Below the pieces are notes generated by a model. The model saw only the letters and a list, made by a program, of their open reading frames with translations, searched no databases and was not told where the DNA came from. A stretch of 64,000 nucleotides of DNA from Micromonospora sp. CCTCC AA 2012012 (GTDB taxonomy: Bacteria > Actinomycetota > Actinomycetes > Mycobacteriales > Micromonosporaceae): NCBI RefSeq assembly GCF_040499845.1, contig NZ_CP159342.1, positions 434,001 to 498,000 on the forward strand, given 5' to 3'. Positions 7,178 through 14,867 of the stretch are shown one piece after another. The first letter of the stretch is position 1. Every line of letters begins with the position of its first letter. The position numbers and the translations under genes are program-made.

Positions 7178-8305
7178 CTAGCTGACCGGGCGGCCTCGCC
7201 AGGACAGGCGCCGCCGCTTCCGCAGATGGTACGACCGCAGGGTCAGCCAACCGAGGACCACGACCGACACGGGGTGTGCCAGCGCGTCGGGCCAGGCCCG
7301 CCCGCCGGTGGCCCGGGCGCTGACCACCCGCCCGGCGACGCCCAGCGCGTACGCCGCCAGCGTGGCGCCGGCCACCGCCGGCGCGCCCGCCGCCAGCGCC
7401 CCGACCGCCACCAGCGGGGGAGCGGTCCAGAGCAGGAGCAGCAGGGTCACCACGACGGCGGCGGCGAGCGGGTGCCCGAAGGAGGCCCAGAGCGACTTGG
7501 TGTAGCCGTCGCGCAGCTGCGGCCAGGTCTCGTACATCCGGCAGGAGGCCAGCGCCGACCCGTCGGCCAGGGCGATCCGGCCGCCTGCGCGCTTGACCGC
7601 GCGGGCCAGCTCGATGTCCTCCAGCACCTTGTCGGCGACCGACGCGTGCCCACCGGCCCGCAGGTAGCCGGCCTGGTCGACGAGGAGGAACTGCCCACCG
7701 GCCGCCGCGAGGGAGGGCCGCGGTGAGCGTTCCATCGCGCGCAGCGGCAGGAAGGTCAGCCACAACCACTGCAGCAGCGGCTGCACCAGCCGGTCGGCCG
7801 CCGTCCGCACCAGGATCCTCGGGTACGGCGACAGCAGCGTCGCCCGCGCCGCGCGCAGCTCGGTCACCGCCGCCGCGACGGCGTACGGGGTGAGCACCAC
7901 GTCGGCGTCGACGAAGGCGAGCACGGTGACGGCCGGGTCGGTCCGGGTGGCGAGCTGCCAGCAGGCGTGCGGCTTGCCCAGCCAGCCGGGCGGCGGGGCG
8001 ACCCCGGTGAGCAGGGTGAGTCGCGGGTCGTCGCCGGCCACCGCGCGCACCACGTCGGCCGTCCCGTCGCCGGAACCGTCGTCGAGCACCACGATCCGCA
8101 GGTTGCGAACCCCCTGCTGGGCCAGCAGCGACCGCAGGCACGGGGTGACCCGGTCGGCCTCGTCGCGCAGCGGCAGCAGCACCGCCACCGGCTCGGTCAC
8201 CTCCACCGGGCCGGCGCCGGGGCGGCGCAGCCAGCGGGTGGCGTTCACCCAGGTGTGGCCGGTGAGCGCGGCGAGCACGACCAGCAGGGCGAGGACGGCG
8301 GTCAT
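7178..8305 (-). CDS. cruG: Family-2 glycosyltransferase, CruG-like (carotenoid glycosyltransferase)
   Basis: 375-residue membrane-associated GT-A glycosyltransferase. One N-terminal membrane segment (residues 1-20) is followed by the GT2 catalytic domain: LLPLRDEAD, VVLDDGSGDGT, FVDADV (the DxD motif) and the acceptor-side EDIELARAVKRAG. Two or three C-terminal membrane helices end in a basic tail. Next to CruF this matches the known CruF/CruG pairing, where CruG glycosylates a hydroxylated carotenoid end. Its ATG overlaps the cruF stop (ATGA at 8305-8302). The GT2 assignment is firm; CruG function is inferred from context. Confidence 0.75.
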   Translation of the reverse strand: MTAVLALLVVLAALTGHTWVNATRWLRRPGAGPVEVTEPVAVLLPLRDEADRVTPCLRSLLAQQGVRNLRIVVLDDGSGDGTADVVRAVAGDDPRLTLLTGVAPPPGWLGKPHACWQLATRTDPAVTVLAFVDADVVLTPYAVAAAVTELRAARATLLSPYPRILVRTAADRLVQPLLQWLWLTFLPLRAMERSPRPSLAAAGGQFLLVDQAGYLRAGGHASVADKVLEDIELARAVKRAGGRIALADGSALASCRMYETWPQLRDGYTKSLWASFGHPLAAAVVVTLLLLLWTAPPLVAVGALAAGAPAVAGATLAAYALGVAGRVVSARATGGRAWPDALAHPVSVVVLGWLTLRSYHLRKRRRLSWRGRPVS

Positions 8306-9165
8306 GCCGGCGCGTCGGCGCCGGCGCGGGCCGGGCGGTGCGGCGCGGGCCGTCCGGCGTCGTCGCGGCGGGCCCGCAGCAGGGTGACCGCCAGCGGTAC
8401 GGCGGTGACCGCCATGCCGACCGCGCCCCAGACCGCCGAGGCGGGCAGCCGCAGGAAGACCGCGTGCGCCAGCACGCTGGAGAAGTACGTCCACAGGTAG
8501 AGCGCGAACATCGGCGCGTCCCGCCCGTCGACGGCGTCCACGGCCGGGCCGGCGAGGGGACGCAGCGCGCTCATCAGCAGCACCGCGAAGAGCAGCCAGC
8601 CGAGGTAGTTGCTGACCGGGATGCCGGGCAGGCCGGGCAGCGCCGGGACGGCGTCCCGCCACCGCCAGTACCCCTCGGCCACCATCTGCGGGTCGAGGAA
8701 GAGGTCCCAGGCGGCCAGCCCGACCGCGCCCAGCGCGACCCGACCGAGCCGGTCCCCCCACCCGGGTCCCCGCCGGTCCCCGGCCGACCCGGGGGCGGGG
8801 CGGGTGAGCCGGACCGCGGCCAGCCAGGCCGGCCAGGCCATCCAGGTCCAGGCCAGCGGGATGATCAACGGCACCCCGGCCAGTTTCGGCCCCAGCTCGC
8901 CGGAGTAGTCGTAGCTGCCGAACGGGAAGCCGGTGGCCACCCCGAGCGCCTCGATCGCGAAGCCACCCCCGGTGGCCACCGCGACCAGCGCCCCCGCCGT
9001 CCGCGCGCCCCGGCTGAGCAGCGCGTGCCCGACCGAGAGCAGCCAGCCGAGGACGACGGTGGCCACGGTCAGCCCGGCCCGGGTGGCGCCGGTGGTGAGC
9101 GGATAGCAGATCTGGGCGAGGATCAGGACGGCCAGCAGCGCCCAGGGCAGTAGCCGTCGGCTCAC
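8302..9165 (-). CDS. cruF: Carotenoid 1',2'-hydratase (CruF family, DUF422)
   Basis: 287-residue polytopic membrane protein of the CruF/DUF422 carotenoid biosynthesis family. CruF adds water across the terminal 1',2' double bond of acyclic carotenoid ends. Visible family features are GFAIEALGVATGFPFGSYDYSGELGPKL..GVPLIIPLAWTWMAWP around residues 68-115 and LDPQMVAEGYWRW near residue 158. About seven hydrophobic helices are present. It starts at GTG 9165, overlapping the GNAT stop by 4 bases, and its own stop overlaps the glycosyltransferase start. The product would be a tertiary hydroxyl that CruG can glycosylate. Confidence 0.88.
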   Translation of the reverse strand: MSRRLLPWALLAVLILAQICYPLTTGATRAGLTVATVVLGWLLSVGHALLSRGARTAGALVAVATGGGFAIEALGVATGFPFGSYDYSGELGPKLAGVPLIIPLAWTWMAWPAWLAAVRLTRPAPGSAGDRRGPGWGDRLGRVALGAVGLAAWDLFLDPQMVAEGYWRWRDAVPALPGLPGIPVSNYLGWLLFAVLLMSALRPLAGPAVDAVDGRDAPMFALYLWTYFSSVLAHAVFLRLPASAVWGAVGMAVTAVPLAVTLLRARRDDAGRPAPHRPARAGADAPA

Positions 9166-9728
9166 GGCGCGGCCGGTTCCGGGGCGGGTGGGGGCAGCGG
9201 CAGGTCCCGGCCGAGCACGCCGAACGGGCGCTCGTCACCGGGGAAGTGGAAGTGCCGCAGCACGTCGACGAAGCCGAACCGGCGGTAGAGCCGCCACGCC
9301 CGGGACTGCTGCTCGTCGGCCTCGGGCGTGGAGAGCAGGGTGGTCGTCCCCTCCGCCAGGCCGAGCAGGGCGCGCAACTGGCCGGCCCCGAGGCCGTGCC
9401 CCTGCGCGGGCGGGCGGACGTGCAGCTCCACCACCTCGAAGCAGTCGGTCAGCCAGCGCCGCCGGGCGGTGCCGTCGAGCGCCCGGTGCACCTGGTCGTG
9501 CCACCACTGCCCGGGGGCGCCGAGATAGCCGTACCCGAAGCCGGCCAGCTGGCCGGAGGAGGTGAGGCTGGCGACGGCCCGGAAGCCGGGGCGGCGGACG
9601 TGGGTGGCGATGTAGCCGCGCCGGGCCTCCAGCAGGTCGGCGCGGTAGCCCATCGCCTCGCCGTAGACGGCCACCACGTCGTCCAGTCGCCGGACCAGAT
9701 CGTCCGGCGTCCACCGCACCAACCTCAT
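9162..9728 (-). CDS. GNAT-family N-acetyltransferase
   Basis: 188-residue GNAT acyltransferase. The acetyl-CoA motif is seen as VVELHVRPPAQGHGLGAGQLRALL (about residues 107-130; the Q/R-x-x-G-x-G/A loop is QGHGLG), followed by the C-terminal SRAWRLYRRFGFVDVL. It overlaps its neighbours by 4 bases on both sides (ATGA with the monooxygenase gene, GTGA with cruF), so it is translated as part of the carotenoid operon. Its substrate is unknown; acylation of a carotenoid sugar is possible but unsupported, since GNAT enzymes usually act on amines. Confidence 0.8.
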   Translation of the reverse strand: MRLVRWTPDDLVRRLDDVVAVYGEAMGYRADLLEARRGYIATHVRRPGFRAVASLTSSGQLAGFGYGYLGAPGQWWHDQVHRALDGTARRRWLTDCFEVVELHVRPPAQGHGLGAGQLRALLGLAEGTTTLLSTPEADEQQSRAWRLYRRFGFVDVLRHFHFPGDERPFGVLGRDLPLPPPAPEPAAP

Positions 9729-10459
9729 GCGTGTCCTCTCGCCTCTTCCGCGTCGCCGTCGGCGACCCAACCCAGCACCGTCCGGTCGCCGACCACGTCG
9801 CGCACCTCGAACCGCGCGAAGAGTTCCTCCGCGTACCACCCCTCGGTGGGGGTGCGGGCGATGGCGGCGCGGTGCTCCGGGTGACGGTACGCGAACGCGA
9901 CGAGGTCCGCCGGATCCCGCCACACGCTCACCGTGCCCTGCCAACCCAGCGGCGCCTCGCCGACACCGAACCGGGCGAGCAGGCCGGGGGCGGCGTGCAG
10001 GGCGGCGGCGACCGGCGGGATCGCCCGCCAGAAGGTGACCGCCCGGCGGGGCCGCAGCCGGGCCCGGGTCAGCGCGAGCACCGGCCCGTCGACCCGGCCG
10101 CCGGGCGGGTCGCCGAAGGGTCGCCGGCCGGACCACTCGCCCCGGCTGGTCAGCGGGCGCAGCTCGACCCGGGCGGACGCGTGGGCGATCCGGGCCCAGG
10201 AGCGGCCCACCGGGGAGGCGTCGAAGCCGGCCGCGGCGGCTGGGGAGTCCCAGGCCACCAGGGCGGCCCAGCGGGTCAGGTCGGCGTCGCCGGGGCCGAA
10301 GCCGGTGCCGGTCCCGGTGCCGAGCAACTTGCCGAACCGTACGCCGGGGGTGTGCCGCAGCCGGCGCGGGTGCCGCGCCATCCGGGCCAGCGCCCCGGGC
10401 ACGGCGGTAAGGGGAATCCGCCACACGTGCAGCGTGACCAGCTCGGGGACGTCGCTCAC
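9725..10459 (-). CDS. Spheroidene monooxygenase-like protein (CrtA family)
   Basis: 244-residue protein resembling CrtA, the heme/oxygen-dependent enzyme that oxygenates C-2 of acyclic carotenoids in purple bacteria. Supporting segments are FGKLLGTGTG, WAALVAWDSPAAAAGF, WSGRRPF and the C-terminal GWQGTVSVWRDPADLVAFAYRHPEHRAAIARTPTEGWYAEELFARFEV, typical of this family. GTG 10459 overlaps the YbaK-like stop (GTGA) and its own stop overlaps the GNAT start. With CruF and CruG next door, a role in oxidising the 2' position of a glycosylated carotenoid is a sensible inference. Confidence 0.72.
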   Translation of the reverse strand: MSDVPELVTLHVWRIPLTAVPGALARMARHPRRLRHTPGVRFGKLLGTGTGTGFGPGDADLTRWAALVAWDSPAAAAGFDASPVGRSWARIAHASARVELRPLTSRGEWSGRRPFGDPPGGRVDGPVLALTRARLRPRRAVTFWRAIPPVAAALHAAPGLLARFGVGEAPLGWQGTVSVWRDPADLVAFAYRHPEHRAAIARTPTEGWYAEELFARFEVRDVVGDRTVLGWVADGDAEEARGHA

Positions 10460-10944
10460 GCCACGTCGGCCGGGGTTCCGGCGGTGATCCGCAGCAGCTC
10501 CGCGTACGTGGTCGGGAAGACCGCCTGCGGCACCCCGCCGGCCGCCCACACCTCGTCGTACGCCGCGAGGGCGGTGTCGACCAGGGTGCGCAGCGGCCGG
10601 GGGTGGCCGAGCGGGGCGACCCCGCCGATCACCTGGCCGGTGTGCTCCCGGACGAACTCGGGGGTGGCCCGGCGCAGCCGGGTGACCCCGAGGGTCGCGG
10701 CGAGGCCGGCGGTGTCCACCCGGTGCGCGCCGGAGGTGAGCACCAGCAGCGGCGCGTCGTCCGCGTCGAAGATCAGCGAGTTGGCGATGGCGCCCACGTC
10801 GACGCCGAGCGCCTCGGCCGCCGCCGCGGCGGTGTGGACCGCGTCGGGCAGCAGGCGGACCTGGCTGGCGCCGGCCGAGCCGTCCCGGGCGCCCGCGTCG
10901 TCGAGCGCCCGCTGCACCGCCTGCACGTTCGGGTGTGGCTGCAT
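10456..10944 (-). CDS. YbaK/EbsC-family aminoacyl-tRNA deacylase
   Basis: 162-residue YbaK/ProX-type editing domain, which hydrolyses mischarged aminoacyl-tRNA (commonly Cys- or Ala-tRNAPro). Typical segments are NSLIFDADDAPLLVLTSGAHRVD, ATPEFVREHTGQVIGGVAPLGHP (residues about 98-120) and DEVWAAGGVPQAVF. The ATG at 10944 has GGGGAGAA about 7 bases upstream. It is the first gene of a tightly overlapping carotenoid operon, an odd partner for pigment genes; sharing a promoter may be all that links them. Confidence 0.85.
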   Translation of the reverse strand: MQPHPNVQAVQRALDDAGARDGSAGASQVRLLPDAVHTAAAAAEALGVDVGAIANSLIFDADDAPLLVLTSGAHRVDTAGLAATLGVTRLRRATPEFVREHTGQVIGGVAPLGHPRPLRTLVDTALAAYDEVWAAGGVPQAVFPTTYAELLRITAGTPADVA

Positions 10945-11005
10945 GCCCCCATTCTCCCCGCCGGGCCCGGCCGGCCCGCACCCACCCACGCCGTGTCCCG
11001 CCCGG

Positions 11006-11596
11006 TCAGCCGAACCGGTCGGCGAGCGCGGTCAGCTTCGCCACGTACGCCGGCCAGTCGTGGCCGTCGGGGAGGCTGCTGGTCTCCCGCTGCCAGCCGA
11101 CCGCCCCGTCGTGCTGCTCGCGCAGGATGTCGGCGTGCCCCGCGTGCCGGGCCAGGTCGACCAGGACGTGGGCGATGATCCGGTGCAGGGTGACGTCCTG
11201 CGCGCCCGGCCGCCACCACGGCACCCGCCCCGGGGCGTCGAGGGGCAGCAGCTCGATCGTCTCGTCGGCGAAGGTCCCGACGCGACGGTAGAGGTCGATC
11301 AGGCCGTCCTTGGTCTCGTCCTCCCGCGCGTACCAGTCCGCCTGCGGGTCCTCGTCGTACGCCGACAGGGGGAGCAGTTCGTCGGGCGTCGGGAACTCGC
11401 GCCCGAAGGTGGGCCCGAAGTAGCCGGCCTCGACGTTGAGGCAGTGCTTGACGATGCCCAGCAGGTTGGTGCCGGTCGGGGTGCGGGGCAGCCGCGCCTC
11501 GCGTTCGCTCAGCCCGTCGAGCTTCCAGATCAGGTCGTCGCGGGACGCCTGGAGGTAGTGGCGCAGCACCGTCTTCGGATCGTCCATGTCAGCCAT
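11006..11596 (-). CDS. DinB-superfamily protein, DUF664
   Basis: 196-residue four-helix-bundle protein of the DinB/DUF664 group, which are predicted metal-dependent thiol or mycothiol-using enzymes. The likely metal histidines are H51 in IVKHCLNVEAGYFG and the pair in HVLVDLARHAGHADILRE near residues 140-155. Length is normal for the family. An internal ATG three codons downstream (MDDPK) is an alternative start. It lies 48 bases after apbE and 61 bases before the YbaK-like gene, all on the minus strand. Its substrate is not deducible. Confidence 0.82.
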   Translation of the reverse strand: MADMDDPKTVLRHYLQASRDDLIWKLDGLSEREARLPRTPTGTNLLGIVKHCLNVEAGYFGPTFGREFPTPDELLPLSAYDEDPQADWYAREDETKDGLIDLYRRVGTFADETIELLPLDAPGRVPWWRPGAQDVTLHRIIAHVLVDLARHAGHADILREQHDGAVGWQRETSSLPDGHDWPAYVAKLTALADRFG

Positions 11597-11644
11597 GCCG
11601 GTCAGTCTGCGTGCTGCGGGGCGGTCGGTGGGGGCCGGGAGACC

Positions 11645-12427
11645 TCATCGGGCGATACCGGGCCAGTTCGGGGTGGCCCGGACCCGACCGGCGGCGTCCA
11701 CCAGCAGGGCGGCGTACCCGTCCAGGGTGGTCAGCCAGTCGAGCGCGTCCGGGCCCCGGGCGACGGCCGCGGTCGCGTACACGTCGGCCCAGAGCAGCTC
11801 GGGGCCGACCACGGTGACCGACCGGACGGCCCGGGCGGGGCGGCCGGCGCACGGGTCCAGGATGTGCGTGCCGCGCCGCGCGGTGCCCGACGTGGCGACC
11901 GCGCCGCCGGTCAGCTCCAGCACGTCGAGCAGCTGCTCGGGCCGCCCGGGGTCCTCGACGCCGACCCGCCAGCCCGGCCGACCCGACCCGGTACGCAGCA
12001 GCACGTCCCCGCCGGCGTTGAGGCAGAGGTCGTGCCCGGGCAGGTCGCCCAGGTGCCGCGCGGCCCGCTCCACCGCCCACCCCTTGACCAGGCCCGACGG
12101 GTCGAAGCCGGTGCCGCCCAGCGGCAGTGGCAGGTGGCGCGCGTCGAACCAGCCGGCGGTCCGCGCGCGGGCCGTCCCGCAGAGCGTCACCACCTGGCGC
12201 ACCAGCGGGTCGGCGGTGGTGGCCGGGTCGGGCACCGCCCCGCCGAGCCGGCCGAGCACGCTCTCCGGCCGGTACGTGCTGAACACCGCGTCGACCTGCC
12301 GCAGCTCGGCGAAGACCCGCTCCACCCGCTGCGCCACCGCGTCGGTACGCACCTCGGGGCCGCGCAGGTGCACGCTGACCGGCAGCCCCATCACCTGCAC
12401 CACCCAGGCGCGCCGGTCGAGTTCCAC
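11645..12427 (-). CDS. apbE: FAD:protein FMN transferase (ApbE)
   Basis: 260-residue ApbE-family flavin transferase, which attaches FMN from FAD to a threonine or serine of exported redox proteins. Family hallmarks are VFSTYRPESVLGRL, GFDPSGLVKGWAVERAARHL (the conserved DxSGxxKG), CLNAGGDVLLRTG and the metal/FAD end TSGTARRGTHILDPCAGRP with WADVYATAA. GTG 12427 is preceded by GAGGACC, 5 bases after the stop of the FMN-binding protein that is probably its substrate. No signal peptide is obvious in this short version. Confidence 0.9.
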   Translation of the reverse strand: MELDRRAWVVQVMGLPVSVHLRGPEVRTDAVAQRVERVFAELRQVDAVFSTYRPESVLGRLGGAVPDPATTADPLVRQVVTLCGTARARTAGWFDARHLPLPLGGTGFDPSGLVKGWAVERAARHLGDLPGHDLCLNAGGDVLLRTGSGRPGWRVGVEDPGRPEQLLDVLELTGGAVATSGTARRGTHILDPCAGRPARAVRSVTVVGPELLWADVYATAAVARGPDALDWLTTLDGYAALLVDAAGRVRATPNWPGIAR

Positions 12428-12432
12428 GGTCC

Positions 12433-12936
12433 TCACTTCAGGTGCGCCGCGTCGATCGCGGCCTGGAGGGACTCCTGGTAGCCGTCGCTGGTGACGGTGG
12501 CGCCGGAGACGGTGTCGATCCGGGCGCTCTGCGCGGCCAGGGCCTCCTGCCGCAGGATCGGCACCGCGTAGTCGTTGATCTCCTGGTCCCGGTGGTTGCC
12601 GTCGGGCACCTGCACGGCGACCACGTCGGTGATCTTCCCGCCGGAGACGGTGATCCGCACCTGCACCGGACCCCACCGGGTCTGCGCCACCGACCCGGTG
12701 GCGGTGCCGCTGCCGGTGGAGCCGGAGCCGGTCCCGGTGCCGGCGCTGGTGCCGGAGCCGGTGTCGGTGGAGCCCGGGTCGGTGCCGGGGTAGGTCCCGC
12801 TCCACGAGCCGGTGCCCGTGCCGCCGGAGGCGATGGCGCTGCTCTCCCCGCCGGGGCCCATCGTGCTGGTCTTGTAGCTGAACAGCAGGACCAGGGCGGC
12901 CACGGTGGAGAGCAGCCAGATGGTGATCCGTCGCAC
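12433..12936 (-). CDS. Membrane-anchored FMN-binding domain protein (flavinylation target)
   Basis: 167 residues: an N-terminal membrane anchor (residues 4-21), a Gly/Ser/Thr-rich linker of about 60 residues, then an FMN-binding domain. The flavinylation motif DTVSGATVTSDGYQESL near residues 144-160 carries the S-G-A-T threonine that ApbE modifies in NqrC/RnfG-type proteins. The start is GTG 12936 with a perfect GGAGGATCC before it. It sits between a ferric-reductase-like flavocytochrome and apbE, which together form a module for moving electrons from cytosolic NAD(P)H to an outside flavin. The long linker would let the flavin reach away from the membrane. Confidence 0.85.
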   Translation of the reverse strand: MRRITIWLLSTVAALVLLFSYKTSTMGPGGESSAIASGGTGTGSWSGTYPGTDPGSTDTGSGTSAGTGTGSGSTGSGTATGSVAQTRWGPVQVRITVSGGKITDVVAVQVPDGNHRDQEINDYAVPILRQEALAAQSARIDTVSGATVTSDGYQESLQAAIDAAHLK

Positions 12937-12956
12937 GGATCCTCCTTTCGCGCCTG

Positions 12957-14408
12957 TCACCAGGCGAAACGTTCGTGATGGAGGTGCGCGTCCGGCACCC
13001 CGGCCGCGCGGGTCGCGGCGCGGGCCGCGTCCACCCAGCCGTCCGGACCGCAGAGGAAGACGTCGTGACCGGCGATGCCGGGGGAGAGCCGACGCAGGGC
13101 GTCGGCGTCGGACAGCCCTTCGGCGTACGTCGGCAGCCAGGCGGGCCGCCGGGCCCGGGGGCCGACCAGCAGGTGCACCACCACGCCGCGTTCCGCGGCG
13201 AGCCGGTCCAGCTCCGCCCGGAAGGCTAGCTCCTGTTCGGTACGCGCGCGGTAGAGCAGCACCGCCTCGCCCGGGGCGTACGGCAGCTCCCAGAGCAGCG
13301 CCAGCAGCGGGGTGATCCCGACGCCGCAGGCGAGCATGGTGAGCCCGCCGCCGCGCCAGTGCTCCCCGGTCAGCCGCCCGTACGGCCCCTCGATCAGCAC
13401 CTTCGTGCCGGGGCGCAGGGTGGTCACCCGGGAGCTGTCGTCCCCGAGGTCCTTGACGGTGATCCGCATCAGGTCCCCGGTGGGCGGCGCCGACAGCGAG
13501 TAGGGGTGCGCCCGGGACCAGCCGGGGCCGTCCAGGAACCGCCAGAGGAGGAACTGCCCGGCCCGGGCGGGCAGCCGGTGCAGGTGGCGTCCGCGCAGCC
13601 AGACCGAGGTGATGCCGGGGGCCTCCGGGACCACCGCGGCCACCTCGACCCGGTGCCGCAGCGAGCGCCAGGCCGGCAGGCCCAGCCGCCAGACCAGCAC
13701 GCTGGCCAGCGCCAGCAGGTAGACGGTCCACCAGTAGGCGCGGGCGGCGGCGGAGGCGAGGAAGTCCGCCCCGGTCCAGAGCTGGTGCGGCAGCGCCAGG
13801 GCGATGCCGAGGTACGCGTACAGGTGCAGCAGGTGCCAGGACTCGTAGCGCAGCCGGCGCCGGGCCGCCCGGACCGAGGTCACCACGACCAGCACCAGCA
13901 GCGCCAGCGCCGCGGTGGCCAGCAGCATCCCGGGGTACGACACGACCAGGTCCCAGGTCTCGGCGAGCACGCCCTGCCGGGCGGTGCCGGCGTAGCCGAG
14001 GACGGTCAGCGCCACGTGGGCGAGGAGGAGGTGGAAGGAGGTGAAGCCGGCGAGCCGGTGCCAGCGGGCGATCCGGTCCTGGCCGAAGCGCCGCTCGATC
14101 AGCGGCACCCGGGCCATCAGCACCACCTGGATGAGCATCAGGTCGGCGCTGAGCAGGCCGGCGAGCCGGCCGGCCGAGGTGAGCCCGGTGGCGAGGCCGC
14201 CGACCAGCTCCTGCACCCCCCGGTCGGCGGTCCAGAGCGCGGTGACGACCAGCAGGCTGAGCACGGCTGCGCTGCCCGCGACGTCGGCCCACCAGCCGGG
14301 TGTCACCGGACGGGTACGACGGGTGCTGCGCCGGTCGGCGACGGCGGCGGTCACCGGGCGGTCGTTTCGGTACGGCTGACGTTCATGGGTCAACCCTGGG
14401 GTGACCAC
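12957..14408 (-). CDS. Ferric reductase-like transmembrane flavocytochrome with ferredoxin-NADP reductase domain
   Basis: About 483 residues. The N-terminal half has six or so membrane helices with paired histidines for heme (WHRLAGFTSFHLLLAH and ESWHLLHLYAYLG). The C-terminal half is a flavoprotein reductase: FAD motif RAHPYSLSAP, KDLGDDSSRVTTLRPG, the nucleotide motif CGVGITPLLALL and the C-terminal FLCGPDGW. It should take electrons from NAD(P)H via FAD and heme to the outer face and pass them to the FMN protein encoded next. The GTG at 14408 has no clear Shine-Dalgarno; a TTG at about residue 6 or a GTG at residue 19 could be the real start. It is divergent from the SOS operon. Confidence 0.83.
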   Translation of the reverse strand: MVTPGLTHERQPYRNDRPVTAAVADRRSTRRTRPVTPGWWADVAGSAAVLSLLVVTALWTADRGVQELVGGLATGLTSAGRLAGLLSADLMLIQVVLMARVPLIERRFGQDRIARWHRLAGFTSFHLLLAHVALTVLGYAGTARQGVLAETWDLVVSYPGMLLATAALALLVLVVVTSVRAARRRLRYESWHLLHLYAYLGIALALPHQLWTGADFLASAAARAYWWTVYLLALASVLVWRLGLPAWRSLRHRVEVAAVVPEAPGITSVWLRGRHLHRLPARAGQFLLWRFLDGPGWSRAHPYSLSAPPTGDLMRITVKDLGDDSSRVTTLRPGTKVLIEGPYGRLTGEHWRGGGLTMLACGVGITPLLALLWELPYAPGEAVLLYRARTEQELAFRAELDRLAAERGVVVHLLVGPRARRPAWLPTYAEGLSDADALRRLSPGIAGHDVFLCGPDGWVDAARAATRAAGVPDAHLHHERFAW

Positions 14409-14525
14409 CTCGGGGACGCCTTTGCCGCTGCTGTGCGCCGGCTGGGAATCCGGTTCGCCTCCGGCGTGTCCCGGCGCGTCACACGTTGCATTTTCGTCGG
14501 AGGGGAGGTGTACTGTCGGGGTAGT

Positions 14526-14541
14526 TAGAACGAGTGTTCGA
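14526..14541. promoter_or_regulatory. LexA operator (SOS box)
   Basis: TAGAACGAGTGTTCGA matches the actinobacterial LexA consensus TCGAAC-N4-GTTCGA at all positions but one. It is the only such GAAC-N4-GTTC site I found around the mutasome genes and stands 326 bases before the first gene of the operon. It could also affect the divergent flavocytochrome gene. Confidence 0.8.
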
Positions 14542-14720
14542 TTGAGTCGTACGCTCGTTCCAACCGCCGGGTGCGGGTGTTTCGCGGCACCGGTCCCGGC
14601 AGGTGCGGTTCCGCGGACCGCACCGGGCGCCGGACAGTCGCGAGTCCGGCCCCGTCAGGCAGGATCGTCGTCCGCCGCCCACGACCCCCGGGCGGCGGGC
14701 GACGGACCCGCCGGTACGCC

Positions 14721-14766
14721 GGCCGGGTGTGGTGTGGGGAAGCTCCACACCCGGCCGGCCCCACAC
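14721..14766 (+). other. Interlocking stem-loops in the SOS operon leader
   Basis: A perfect 12-bp inverted repeat (14721-14732 with 14745-14756) encloses an arm, GTGTGGGG (14732-14739), that is itself complementary to CCCCACAC at 14759-14766. The two pairings are either mutually exclusive at one base or form an H-type pseudoknot. This lies about 100 bases before the HEPN gene. Confidence 0.5.
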
Positions 14767-14867
14767 GGTGCGCCTTCCTCCGCACCACCCGCCCCGGGCG
14801 CCTCGCACCGGCGGATCCGATCCGCCGGGCGGCGCGCCCGCCTCGGTCACGTGGAGGAGACAGTCCC

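Noticed and set aside
14571..14867. In-frame upstream extension of the HEPN protein by 99 codons
   Set aside because: The ATG at 14868 has a strong GGAGGAG, and the upstream translation is Arg/Pro/Gly-rich and overlaps the structured leader.
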